Source: Panulirus ornatus (taxonomy: Eukaryota; Arthropoda; Malacostraca; Decapoda; Palinuridae). From it: a stretch of 64,000 bases of DNA. Each line of letters starts with the position of its first letter. Position 1 is the stretch's first letter. Below the pieces are notes generated by a model. That model did no database searches. It saw only the letters and a program-made list of their open reading frames with translations, and had not been told where the DNA came from. Below, in pieces: positions 49,691-64,000 of this stretch. The translations under genes were made by a program, and so were the position numbers. The stretch covers positions 20,429,518 to 20,493,517 of the forward strand of contig NC_092236.1 of NCBI RefSeq assembly GCF_036320965.1, given 5' to 3'.

Positions 49691-52600
49691 ACTGACAGCA
49701 ATCACACATCATCAAACATGACCAAAGTTACACAATATAACCTTTGAGTCTGGCAATGACGAATCAAAATATCACTAGCGAAGTGAAAGGTGAAGCCTAA
49801 AACGTTATCCCAGTTTAGAAAAGGACAAAGAAACTGTTCCCCTGCCATCAGTAACTCTGGCTGAACGCAGTGTTTCACCTGCCACAGATGGAGGTCTACA
49901 ATGGTGCAATCATCCAACATCATGGTTATTTTTTTCTCCCAACCTCAGGGGTCGCCGCCTACGCCCCACCGACTCGGCTCCACTGCCGCCCACGCACGCC
50001 CACACACCGCCCAGCCCAGCACAGCAACAGCCTGTACCCACACACTCTACCCCCGTCTCCCGCCAAACATAAAACTCTCCAGTGCTTTAAGGTCACCTAA
50101 AATCAACGAGGCTTTTAAGTTTTCAAAGCTTACCACGCAAGACAAGGTCTTCACATTGCCTCCAGAATCACTTTTCAGGTGCTCAGAGCTGCTGCTGCGT
50201 CGTAGTTTGTCGCCCATTTTCTGACACTTCATTGTTCTTCTGTCATATTACTTTCTTATGATATAAGATGCGTAAAATAAAATATAAGTAGATGCTTTAT
50301 CTCGATAATACACACGTCGTTCAGGACTAAAGAGGAGAGCTGTTTGGAGTATATCATTAAAGTGTTAACGTCAAAAATTCATAAGCAACACACACGTAAT
50401 CATTCCATATGACCAGTTATTAAACAAATCCTAATTCATATCGACCGTGTGATCCCATAAGTAATGGTCAGGTTTCAGTAAAGATGTGACAGACGTTTCA
50501 GAAATATCAAAACGTCTGTACTAGAACAGGGACGATTTAAAGATAACTATGATGGAAAGTTACAGATGACAACAATGGAAATTATGGAAGGTATTCTTCC
50601 GTGGATAAAGGAACTTCTAACATTAGAGTTAGTGCCAGTCATACTGAAAGCAGAGGCTAATACTCAGTCATTACAATGGTAAATGAACAAGGCAATAGCG
50701 TCTCATAAACTGGCTAATTCAGAACAGATGAAAACCGTCTTGCGAGGAAACATCACAAAATTCCCTTTGTTGGGTTGACTTTAATGCACACAGGCCAGGG
50801 AGGGGAGTCCGGACAAGTCATCACATTTCATCATCACTCTCAATATAACGATGAGCACTCTTGTTCCATCAGTTCTTTCTCGAAATGTTTTCTTAAGCTG
50901 CCTAATGAGTCAGTCAGAAAGCTGATGGCACTTTACCAACGAGTTCTATAACGTCTGACCTGAATGCTAAATGAGTCCCCAGGATATGTACAGCTCCGGC
51001 TCGAGATGCCATGACACTAACGTTTTCTTTCACTGTGGTTGTGCTTCATTCTTTAAAGTACGTTACCAGAATGAATTAAACTGTTGTTGGTCTTAAATGT
51101 ATTCGATTAAGATTCTCATAATCATTTGAAACCAAATAAATCTAAAAGTCTTAAAGAAAGACGTCATGTTGAGGATATCTTCTTGACTGTTAAACTTCGG
51201 TGACATCATATGCAATTACTTTATGAAAACCGTAGATATCTCGCCATACGGCTTAACAGTAGCTATACAATAGCTGTGCTTTAGAGCAGAGGATATCTGT
51301 CATTGCTTCTACGGTATGATATCTGATCCCAATAAGGATCCTACATGAATAATGTCTCAAAATTTTTTACCGCTGCGTCTACAGAGTATCAAAACCAATT
51401 CAAAGGAGCGGTCACACCTACACTGCCATGATGAGCTTATTGTACGAAATGAGGTTACTACATCCGTTTTTAATATACTCGAACACCAAAGTCATGTTCC
51501 TTACCGATGCATTTTGGATTTCTCTTCAAGCCTTCGGACTTGATCACCAGTGGAAGAAAAAAATTTCAGCAGCATGAGTCAGAATATGAAGTAACATCCC
51601 ACTTTTGCTAACAACTTTCCTAATATGAAAAATAATAGTGGTCTTGGAATGGGACTCCATGGCGCCCCCATGACTAATTTCCTTCTGTGACGAGTGCTGG
51701 AATCTACAGATAACATTCTCCTGTTTGTCTCGGGGAAATTTACTGGAGGTTACTTTCCGACATACAGAACCTTTCATCATGAGTTTGTTGTGATTCTGTA
51801 ACTCAATTTTTCTTTAATCTGTCCAGTTAGTCTACCTTACAGTTGAGGGTACAGCAGATCTTTAAGAGCGGGGTGATGATCAGGATGTCATTCTACTTTT
51901 TAAGACTCTGCACATCACCTGCAGGCGACTTTTACAGTACCATAATAACAACTGACGGAGCTCGAAATCTGTCTTTGGCGTGAGCCCTATGATCACGTTC
52001 AAACACGGTGCTTTAGTAAATTCCATCTCATTTTCTGAATATTCCAAAATAGAAACAATAATGATGTGAGTCGAGGGCCCTGTTGTGTCGCGGTAATTTT
52101 CAAATACATATGGAAGATGCTGTCGGAGCCAGGAAAAGATGACGTTGTGTTTTAAAGTTTGACTCTACAGATTTGCTTTAAGGATATACTCTGCACAGCT
52201 GTGCTAAATGACTATACTTGAGGTTAGGTTTCTTAGCTATGAAGCATGGGTATTCTATATGTCTATGCTACACGGCTATCCTGCACAGCTGTGCCTTAGG
52301 ATTGAGGTACATGCTTGATATACGGATGTACAGCATGGCTGTATCTAACAGCATTTCTACTTATGCTTACATGACTGTGCTTCACATAGATGTGTTAGCT
52401 GCCTGTACTAGAGGGCGAGCCAGACGACCTACAGGCAGGTTCAGGGGCCTTCCCAGCAGGGCGCGTCGCACTCCAGTTCAGGGATCCCCTCCCAACCTGA
52501 CACAATCTGCATCCTCCAAGATCTGCCACGATTCCCGCGCCCTCCTACGAAGCTTCGCCATTTATCTGGCGTAACCCAATACAAGACTGGTCTCATACCC

Positions 52601-52999
52601 TGGGCTATCGTGTGCTCAGGACACCATAGACAGAAAGAGTGTGGCGACCGTGGGGCCGCAGGCCTAATAAGGGAGAAGAGTCTTATATCAGGGAAGACAT
52701 AGTCCTCAGCGACATGCATCTTAAACTGCCAGCCTCTTCAGGAGTTACGGACGGTCCCGGGGATCAACATGAAACTTGAGAGTATATCATGCCAGCCCCT
52801 AACATAGCTCGGATGCCGTGTCTCCACACAGTACCAAGTTCCAAACATAAAAGTCCCCAATGAAATTAGGAGCCGCAGGAGAAAAACCAGGGGCTGGTGG
52901 TGCACCTGGTAAAAACGACTGATTTATTCATTAATGTGAGCTCCGAGCAGTGATATGGTTGCTGATGATGAGGACCACTTGGTGTGCGTTCCTTGACCC

Positions 53000-53001
<2 letters not shown>
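49691..53001. other. longest unassigned stretch
   Basis: About 3.3 kb with no convincing gene or RNA. 52,200-52,400 has loose repetition of CTGCACAGCTGTGC and TACACGGCTATCC. 52,441-52,719 (minus) is open for 92 codons with no safe family call. Confidence 0.35.

Positions 53002-53069
<68 letters not shown>
53002..53069. repeat. (GT)n microsatellite
   Basis: About 33 units. Confidence 0.98.
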
Positions 53070-53070
<1 letters not shown>

Positions 53071-53104
53071 CTCTTGAGCCAACCAGAACTGGTCCTCGCC
53101 CACC

Positions 53105-53785
53105 AATGCTTGTCCACCACCATCACCACTATTACAACCACCACCTTATCGTCAGTACCACAACCCACTTATGTATATTACCATGACCATCCCACCTCCT
53201 ACACTACCACAGCCATCTTATCACTTACACTATGACGATCATCCTACCACCAGCACCACTACAATATCCTATAACCTGCACTACCACAACATCCTACAAC
53301 CTGCACTACCCCAACGAACCTACTTCCTTCACTTCCATGACCATTCTACCACTCGTCCTACCACAGTCATCCTACCACCTACACTACCAAAACCAACGTA
53401 CCACCTGCACTTCCACAACCCACATACCACCTCTACTACTACCTACACTACCATAACCGTCCTACTACTTGCACTACCACAATCTTCCAGCTACTTTGAC
53501 ATTATCATAGCACTCCTACCACCTACACTACCACAACCCAAGTAGCATTTGCATTTCCACAACCCATGTAGCACCTGCATTTCCACAACCCACATACCAC
53601 CTACACTACCAAAACCATCCTACAACTTGCACTACCACAACCATCCTACCACCTGCACTACTACAACCATCCTACCACCTGCACTACCACAACCATCCTA
53701 CCACCAGCACTACCACAACCATCCTACCACCAGCACTACCACAACCATCCTACCACCAGCACTACCACAACCAAGACAAACCAAC
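53105..53785. repeat. 26-bp C/A-rich minisatellite
   Basis: Unit CCACCAGCACTACCACAACC plus ATCCTA, 26 bp. It is nearly perfect at 53,640-53,770 and diverged upstream. The open His/Thr/Pro frames here are artefacts. Confidence 0.93.
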
Positions 53786-54314
53786 ACCTTTGCACCTCAG
53801 GCCACTGACCTCTCGGCTCCTTTACAGTAAAATGGGGGCACCAAGTATGATCATGAGAAGTTCAAAATGGAAAAAAAAATTATCACTCCAGAACGAGTTT
53901 ATACACTCCAAGACAGGTGCACGTGAGCAGACTTTAACAAATATCATAAAACCTTTTGCAAATATGACTTAAGATGATCTGCTTTCCAGTACCTGTGCAA
54001 TCATGACGGGAAGCACCTGTGTCTTAGATGATATCTGGGAGAAAGTTTCGCCATGGCCGAAGTACGAGGATCTCAGATTCCGTCCTTGCTGAAGTATGTT
54101 AATGCTGTAACCTGATCGTGACGGCCGCGGCTCGTCGCTCGAAGGCAGGTGACTGGTCCACTGCCACACAACAGCCAGCCAATGAGTGCACAGTATCATC
54201 CGACGGTGCACCAGGCAGCCCACTCCGTGCCCTCATACTCAAGACAATTATGATACCTCTTATTCCTCACTATAAATCCATTTCTGGCAGCAAGGAACAT
54301 AGAATATCATTTTG
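53786..54314. other. unassigned stretch
   Basis: I see nothing beyond a short A-run. Confidence 0.4.
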
Positions 54315-54480
54315 AATGGGATGTATTACTATTATTATCAATATCATCGAAATCATTATCATTATTATTTTCGTTATTATTATATTATCAGTAGTAGTAG
54401 TAGTGGTAGTAGTAGTAGTAGTAGTAGTGAAAGTATTGGTGGTAGTAGTAGTAGTAGTAGTAGCAGTGTAGTATTAGTAT

Positions 54481-54519
<39 letters not shown>

Positions 54520-54520
54520 C

Positions 54521-54578
<58 letters not shown>

Positions 54579-54592
54579 TGGTAGTAGTAGCA
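54315..54592. repeat. (ATT)n then (TAG)n trinucleotide array
   Basis: About 70 bp of imperfect ATT/ATC, then about 200 bp of TAG/AGT units with GTG, CAG and ATT variants. Confidence 0.97.
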
Positions 54593-54883
54593 GTATCTAA
54601 AAATACGTAACGTCAACACTCGTATATTTTCATGAGCATTCACATCAAGTGAAGTAAATAAGAATGAAAATTTATATGGGAATAAGTAAAAAAAAAAAAT
54701 AATTTACCTTGCAGTAAATCATATGTATCCTTAACAATGTACATATCAACCATATATTTAGTTAGGAAACTTTATATTATTCTTACACAAAAGATCAATT
54801 AGACAACTGAACCAACGGAACAAGTGTTAACCTCGGGTTTCATCTATGAACATTAGTGAAATAGAATCGATTTTGACGGTAAG

Positions 54884-54884
<1 letters not shown>
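54593..54884. other. unassigned AT-rich spacer
   Basis: I see nothing here. Confidence 0.4.

Positions 54885-54936
<52 letters not shown>
54885..54936. repeat. (AC)n microsatellite
   Basis: About 26 units. Confidence 0.97.
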
Positions 54937-54939
<3 letters not shown>

Positions 54940-55195
54940 AAAAACTCCTTCCCAGAGCAGTACAAACAGGCCATTACATACTGGTCATTACATAACCATA
55001 GAGGTTTAAAGAGATAGTTCAAGATATGGGGCCCCGCGAATGTAGAATTCCCTCTCTGAACGGTAAGATTAAGTAATCAAACATACCTACAAGCACAGAG
55101 GTTTAAGAGGCCGTAATAAAGCAGAAAATTTTCAAGAGATGGGCCCTTACGAACGCAGAACTCCCTCACCGCACGGTACAAATAGGTAATTACAC
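54937..55195. mobile_element. tandem copies of an (AC)n-tailed short element
   Basis: Two units of about 100-120 bp. Each contains an AGAGGTTTAA block, then ATGGGGCCCCGCGAATGTAG (first) or ATGGGCCCTTACGAACGCAG (second), then AATTCCCTCTCTGAACGG or AACTCCCTCACCGCACGG. A shorter third relic follows the first (AC)n. The second unit runs into AATAGGTAATTACACACA and a long (AC)n. It looks like a SINE or MITE family with an AC tail. Confidence 0.65.
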
Positions 55196-55196
55196 A

Positions 55197-55259
<63 letters not shown>
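55196..55259. repeat. (AC)n microsatellite
   Basis: About 31 units, with one ATAC interruption near the start. Confidence 0.97.
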
Positions 55260-55261
<2 letters not shown>

Positions 55262-55379
55262 ACCCAAAAATCTGTCCTTTTCACACCCGTGTCCATGACA
55301 TGTTGTCTTCTACCTTACACCTGGGTTTTCTTCCACAGTCAACCAAGTTCCACCTCAGGCAACTGGATAACACACACAC

Positions 55380-55795
55380 GGGCTGAAATGTGGAGTGCGG
55401 GGAGAAAAGTCTGTGGTGAGAAGTGTGTGGTGAGAAGCACGGGGTGAACAGTGCGGAGAAGGGTGAGGAGTGCGGAGATGAGGAGTGTGAGAGGAGTGCG
55501 GGGTAAGGAGTGTTGGGCGAGGGGTGACGAACGAGTGGGGAGTGTGTGTTGAGGAGTGTGGGATAAAGAGTGTGGGTTGAAAGGTGCTGGGCTATGGAGT
55601 GTGACGGAGGTTAAGGAGTGTGTGTGTGGTTGTGTGCGTGTGTAGGGGGTCGGGAGGATAGCAGAGTGAGGAGTGTGGGGTGAAAAGTGCAGGTTGAGCT
55701 AGGGAGAACTGCAGAGTAAGGAGACTGAGGTGGAGGTGCGGGTGAGGAGTGTGAGGTGAGAGGTGCGGGGTGAGGAGTGTGGGGTGAGAGGTCAA
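55380..55795. repeat. purine-rich GTGWGGAGTG minisatellite
   Basis: Strings such as GGGGTGAGGAGTGTGGGGTG recur at about 15-22 bp. The G+A+T strand bias is extreme. Confidence 0.85.
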
Positions 55796-56812
55796 ATCAC
55801 CTTACACGGTAATGAGCACCACCAGTACCACCACCTGCCGTCGGCATGGTTGTCCTCACCCCACTTACTCACCTGACTCACCGTGCGACACCGTCCTCAA
55901 CGTATCACTCAAACCATCGAAATCAACACGCGACTCCAGCATAACTACCATAAATCTATCACACATCCTCCTATACTGAATCTTTCATTTATCCCTCATC
56001 AGGGCGCCTCAGGAATATCGCTATACCTCATACAAACCACAATCTGGCACCACGCCGCCTCACTATCCTACAAGTGTGGGGAGGAGCGGAACTTATGGGG
56101 TCGGGGTCGACCCTAGGCTTCCTGACGAAGTCCTACCTCTGGCAATGTTCCTCCAAATATCGCAGAGAATTTGGACATCGTCGTTTGAATGCAATATTAT
56201 CTTTTATCATTATTATTTCCTTGATGTCCTGCTCCGTCCACCGCCACTGGTGGCCAGCGTGGGCGAGGCCGAGGAAATGCCAAGGGCAGATCAACTCCCT
56301 CACACCTGACCAGATGCCATTTTGTTTCCCAGGTCCTCGTGGCCTGTCACCTAACCTCCCTAAGCGGAGGACGTGAGTAATCAGAGAAACTGGAAACCAC
56401 TGGGAACTGTAAAACAAGGAAATGTCTAACTGATGAGGATAGTCATGAACACTAACGTCAACCGGAAAACTAAAAACACTGGGAAATTTGATTCACAAAA
56501 GAACAATCAAGAATGCCGAAATCATTAAGCAAGTGAAAAGTTGAAACAAGCTAAAACTGTAATAATCGAAGGGTAAAAATCAAGTGAAAACGATTTTTTT
56601 AATTAGACAAACACATCACAAACATGAAAAAAAGGTAGAAAACAAAAAGACCCGCACAACAACACGGCAGACAACAACATTAACAGCAACCTTCAAATCT
56701 GCTGGTACTCGTCCTCCCCAGCCATCCAGAGCGGCGCGCCGTCCACTCACAGGCACGTCTCAAGAGGTTCTGCCTGTCATCTCGACCTACAACACAAGGG
56801 CTATCATAATCA

Positions 56813-56814
<2 letters not shown>
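55796..56814. other. unassigned stretch
   Basis: Several 75-105 codon frames without family signatures. Confidence 0.35.

Positions 56815-56890
<76 letters not shown>
56815..56890. repeat. (CT)n microsatellite
   Basis: About 38 units. Confidence 0.98.

Positions 56891-59505
<2,615 letters not shown>

Positions 59506-59546
<41 letters not shown>
59506..59546. repeat. (AT)n microsatellite at the 5' edge of the LINE
   Basis: About 20 units, marking the 5' truncation point. Confidence 0.97.
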
Positions 59547-59550
<4 letters not shown>

Positions 59551-59814
59551 TCAATTCCTCGCTCTTTCACTTCTTTCCCGCCATATCATCCTCCTTACTC
59601 TCTCGTCCTCCACAATTCAGTCTTGTATCTTACATGAGACTGTAACTTCGCCTCCATCTGGTTAAATCCCCCCCGAATGTTGGGCTTCAGCTAGTGAGGC
59701 TACTGCGTTTTGCTCATCTTAGTTCAACACTGACGAAGAGGTACGTCCCTTTGGAACTGCAATGGCAACACACCATTCAGAAGCCGGTGAGGCGCAGGTG
59801 TTGATATATCAAAT
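59547..59814. other. unassigned spacer
   Basis: T/C-rich at first (CTCGCTCTTTCACTTC), with no clear match to the LINE. No gene is recognised. Confidence 0.35.
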
Positions 59815-60010
59815 GTGTTGCAGTTGTAGCGTGTCCCAACTGTAGTGTTAATGTGATGTGTCCTAAGTGTGCACAGGAGTATTTTGTTACCATTATGGTG
59901 TGCCCAGATACGGCATGTCCTGACTGTGTATGTTCCAGTGCAAGTGTGTCTTGGCTGTGGCGTAATGTGTCCTGGCTGTGTAGCGTGTCCTAGTTATGGT
60001 GTACTGGGTG
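59815..60010. repeat. ~20-bp GTGTCCTGGCTGTG degenerate minisatellite, part 1
   Basis: Strings GTGTCCCAACTGTAGTG, GTGTCTTGGCTGTGGCG and GTGTCCTGGCTGTG recur. Confidence 0.75.
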
Positions 60011-60479
60011 GGCGCATAATCTCTTGTACTGAAATTACATGACATGTATGTAGTCCGTCGTTCTCAGTACATTGTTTGATCCGTGTATATATTCTCCCAG
60101 ACATTTTCATGCACGTTAAAGGCTGCATTTTATAAAGGCTGTCCGTGTTGGCCGTGTTTAGGTCCTCGACATTCGTTAGCTAAAGATGCATCCTGCAGCA
60201 AGATGGTGCATCAGTATTTTACGCTACCGCAGCTGGAAAATATCTCGATATACTGAACAGACGAGGGACTGGGCTGGGTAATGATGCAGTATGGCCGAAC
60301 ACCTCGACACCCAGACCTGACGACTCGCGATAATTCATTTCGGGAACATTTCTCATCCACGGCTAACAAATGTTGATCAAAACACAGCTATCAGGCACTG
60401 CTTTTATGAAATTCTACAAGAATAAGAAACCATATCAAACAATGGGGTAAAAACGAACGGCAACAAATAGTTGTGTAAT

Positions 60480-60650
60480 TTCAGTGCAAATGGATTTTGA
60501 GCCAACCTCCGTTGGTGTGATGTAGAGCATCCCAGGTGCGGGGATGTCCCAGGTATGAAATGTAAGAAGAATAGTGTGTCCCCAGCGTTTTTTGTCCCCA
60601 TTGCAATGTGTCCCAGACGTGACATGTCCTAGATATGGATGGGGTACTAC
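60480..60650. repeat. ~20-bp GTCCCAGRTGTG degenerate minisatellite, part 2
   Basis: Related strings (GATGTCCCAGGTATGAAATG, GTGTCCCAGACGTGACATG) reappear after about 470 bp of unrelated sequence. The original array was probably split. Confidence 0.7.
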
Positions 60651-63369
60651 GTGGAACTGTCGAATGAAGCAAGTGTACAGTATAATAAATGGACGCCAGT
60701 GCGGCGCAGAATTTTCAGATGGTGAGGTGTGATGCTAAAAGTGTGACATTACACGCGCGAGATGTCCCAGCAAGAAACGCTCCCCTAAAGAAAACCTGTC
60801 GTCCCACTGATCTCTTTAATGTTTCTCCTACCATTCTAACACAATCCCTGAGACTATATTAAATTACTGTCGCCTCTGAGAGTAGGCAGCTACATAAATA
60901 CTCTTTTAATTTTAGTGGTAAAGAAATAACGAATAATTTCGTCAGTCTAAACAACCTAAATTCTAAACGAACCGAAAGCCACAAAGACGCTCAAGCGGCT
61001 CTTGCCTATTTACACCCAAAGAATGGTGAATGACGATGCTTTGAGGCTACTCACAAACAATTAACCACCCACACTACTGTGCTAAGTGTACTTTCAGACA
61101 ACAGTACCATTATCATTTTGTATAGAATCTTCTATTTAAAAACCAGTCTCATATCTCAAACCTTGGTGATCACAACTGTCTCAATAACTTGTTTAGCCTG
61201 GGCGAAGTTCGTTATGTCTTAACAATCAAACTTGGCTTACAGAAGTCGGTTAGGTTTCGCTTCAGTGGTAATGCTCCTTAAGGATGTAATCGTATTTATA
61301 CGAAATGATCACTGAATTCACAGTCAGATTCATTTTCCTGATACTTCCATTACATGTGTCCTTGATATTCAAGACTCAAGGAATGTGAAAAAAGACTAAG
61401 CCATTTTCAGAAAAAATAAAAGACGGCTGCAGCATTCTCACCTTACGTCCCGCATTCCACGGCAGAAATCAGGTTTCCTAAAAAAAAAATTACAAGTTTT
61501 ACCATTGTACAACCGCCTCCCTGATTTTAAGGCTGACAGGTTTTTTTCTTTCTCTTTTTAATATCAGCTCGTCTCTCCTGTCCCCACCAAGATAGCGTTA
61601 GGAACAGACACCTACGTCTTTGGAAAGAAATAAGAAAAAAAATCCTTGTCTTCTTGTCTGTCTTAAAAAAAATATATTAATTATAATACGGGAGGGAAGG
61701 AATTCCAGTCCCTGCTCCAGCCAGTCTTGCCTTCTACTAAACCCAGAATACGTAGTGTCGTATTCTTTCTCGCCTAATATGTTGTAATCATATATTTTTC
61801 CGCACGCACCTGTTCTAGCACTAAACCATTAGCAACAAAGGAATCTATACTCCCTGAACTGTACTCAAATGGATACTTAACACTACCTTTCATTACGAGA
61901 TATTCCCTACAAAATCCATTTTTTTTTTTTTTTTTTTTTTACAACTGATGAGCATACATGGCATGGGAAATGGATGTGCTGCATTGTTAGTTAAAACAGC
62001 GAATAAGAATAACAAGTAATTTCAGCATGGTAATGAACTAGTACTATTCTATGCACTCTTACTTTTTATAAAACAAATCATACCCCTCATACACCTTACC
62101 TGACTGCGACAGCCAGCACCGACAATGGTTTATAACGTTACGAAAACTAAACATGGAAAATTTCTTACCAGTGAACCCGAGTGACTGATATTCTATTACA
62201 CCCTACACGTGTAAGTACATCCTTTTTAGTATCACTTCATTTGGTAATCACTTCAAGAAATAGTACATACATATGTATTACTTAACGGGATGTAAGATAA
62301 TATCCTGACTTCGATAAATTCAACTTATTTGAAATATTGGAAAGTAAAGTTTCCGAACAGTGCCGTACCCACAAATGCCATAAAGTTTTTGTTGGCAACA
62401 TACCTATCGGGACTCTCAGTATCTGCCAATGACCAATACTTTCACCCAACTTCACTTGGCATTAATACAGGATGATATGTGATATCTTTATAAAAATAAT
62501 ACAAAAAATGCATCTTTATGGAGTCTCAGTCGGCAAATTTTTCCATCTGGCACAATGTTTATTATGTTAGTACCGGTGCGTTTACAACTTTTTGATAACT
62601 TTCCTGACAACCTATCCGGTGAAACGTTTTGAAATTCCCGTGAGTTGCTTTCCATGGGAAATAATAATCTTTTGTAGGCTGCGGAGACCTTGGAATACAA
62701 ATAACTATTACAATATTGCTATGCAAGCCTCACTTACACATGATCAAGCGCTATCTCACTGACCCTTCCCTCACGTCGCCGGCTCGCCCAACCACCACAC
62801 AGCTCACTGCCTTCGCCTCCACCACTTTTAACCCAAAAATTTTCTAATCGTTATATACCAGTAATTATCTACGGTCTACAAAGTAAAGTTTTAAAAGGTA
62901 CCTTATGATAAACTCACTGACCCCAAACCCTTACGTGATTTTATGCCCACTACACCACCGCCACCAACACAAGACTGGCGTAATCTGAGAACACTTAAAA
63001 ACTCGTGAACGTTACGAAACCAGGAAGTGATTTATCGGATGCTGTGGTGCATTTCTGATTTTTCTTTTTTTTTTCAGCTATTTCAACGACATTTGCGATG
63101 CGGTGGTCGGAGAAACATCAAATCAAAAATATCGCAACCTATAATTACCCATTTCGAGGCTACTATATATCTCAACTCTCTTGATACATAGAACTACTTC
63201 AATAAACTATGAAGTTAGATAAGTTTATTTATATGTATATAAAAAAGCTGTTATCCAATCACTACAAATCACAGAGAAAACAAAGACATAACAGCACAAT
63301 AGGTCAACAAACCGAGAGCCACACAAAATGTACTGCTGCACCAAAGACGATTGATGACCTATTTTCTTA
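60651..63369. other. long unassigned AT-rich stretch
   Basis: No gene, RNA or tandem array is recognised. A poly-T run of about 22 is at 61,919-61,940 and shorter A/T runs occur near 61,480 and 63,065. Confidence 0.35.
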
Positions 63370-63500
63370 TGTTGAAGACTCCAGTCACGGACTAAAGTCC
63401 AAATCAAAGCCGGGTCTTAAGTGAAACATAGAAAGAATTATGAATCGGAAAAAGAAAAGATAAGGGAAAGTAATTACGAATTTCTGACATTCCAGCTCTG
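63370..63500 (+). repeat. dispersed repeat copy B
   Basis: Contains AGTCACGGACTAAAGTCC, AATCAAAGCCGGGTCTTAAG, AGAAAGAATTATGAATCGGA and AAGGGAAAGTAATTACGAAT, collinear with copy A at 41,525-41,660. The 71-codon frame 63,209-63,424 ends inside it. Confidence 0.75.
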
Positions 63501-64000
63501 TAGGTTGGTTCGCTTGAAATTCCAACTAAGCTCCTGCCACAAGACCGTCAACATCTGCCCAAAGTCCCAGTCACACCCATGACACACACCCACAACACTC
63601 CAGACGCACCCATATCATCCGCCTGCCATACACTTCGTGTCTTGGTCTTAATGAGTTCGAGTTTTTTTAGGCCATACAACCATGTCTGTTATATATTTTA
63701 AGATAAAAAAAAATAAATATTTAATAACGTTCATGTATAACTCAATCTAAAACATGGCGGGCGTATGGAATTCGTGTATTTGCAGTGACGTTTCTATAAC
63801 AGCTCCATACCATCCAAAAGCTTGATGTCAATATGCAAAATTCTTACAGCATGCTTGCACACTGATACATCAGGTCCATGTATACAGTCAAGTGCTGTAT
63901 GTGAAGACAAAGCGTTAAAAGCTCTCATTACTGAACACTAATTTAGACTTCTTATAAAACCATGAACTTGTATCAAGAACTCCCACACCAACCTCCCTTA
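63501..64000. other. unassigned end of window
   Basis: AT-rich. I see nothing here. Confidence 0.4.

Noticed and set aside
52441..52719. possible LINE C-terminal knuckle on minus (a Cys-x2-Pro-Glu-His pattern)
   Set aside because: Only one Cys-His pair fits and the flanking sequence shows no other LINE block.
61943..61975. CTGATGAGCAT...GGGAAATGG as a second hammerhead-like core
   Set aside because: The base before GAAA is G instead of C, stem II cannot close with a G-C pair, and no stem I or III partners are visible.

Overview
The window looks like intergenic or intronic DNA from a repeat-rich animal genome. A decapod crustacean is my best guess. This rests on the very high density of long dinucleotide microsatellites (AT, CT/GA, AC/GT), many degenerate 20-45 bp minisatellites, and several families of non-LTR retrotransposon relics and SINE-like pieces. 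The species call is inference. There are no operons and no prokaryotic, viral or organellar genes. I found no convincing host protein-coding gene, rRNA gene or functional tRNA gene. Nearly every long open frame is a microsatellite, a minisatellite whose period is a multiple of 3, or a retrotransposon.

Layout. 1-14.6 kb holds microsatellites, two 40-bp minisatellites (3.15-3.72 and 12.1-12.45 kb), a 28-bp minisatellite with a 140-bp higher-order unit (6.64-7.04 kb), LINE C-terminal scraps at 1.5-1.8 and 2.2-2.6 kb, and a degraded LINE reverse transcriptase at 7.6-8.5 kb. 14.6-17.8 kb is a nest of retroelements separated by (AT)n. It contains a 3'-end fragment of an RTE-like LINE, a SINE-like element with a related 3' motif, an RTE-like copy with its 5' part inverted (15,469-17,342), and two head-to-head tRNA-derived SINEs. 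18-42 kb is dominated by degenerate minisatellites, with LINE relics at 22.8-24.0 and 28.1-29.5 kb. The second of these lies inside a minisatellite. 42.9-45.2 kb has a 341-bp tandem duplication carrying 19-21 bp hairpins, a short element whose minus strand has a hammerhead-ribozyme-like core, and another LINE relic. 45-57 kb is minisatellites, microsatellites, a plus-strand LINE relic (48.7-49.25 kb) and long unassigned stretches. 57.4-59.5 kb is the best-preserved element, a minus-strand RTE-like LINE with more than 600 open codons of reverse transcriptase. 59.5-64 kb is mostly unassigned AT-rich DNA.

How the parts relate. The two long RTE-like copies are nearly identical by eye over their shared 550 bp, so the family was recently active. 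The other LINE relics are riddled with stops and deletions and are much older. The RTE-like copies and the SINE-like element share a 3' motif (CGCTACCTCGCTAACGCGGG) and are bounded by (AT)n, which suggests shared mobilisation. Coordinates of degenerate repeats are approximate, and all alignments were made by eye.
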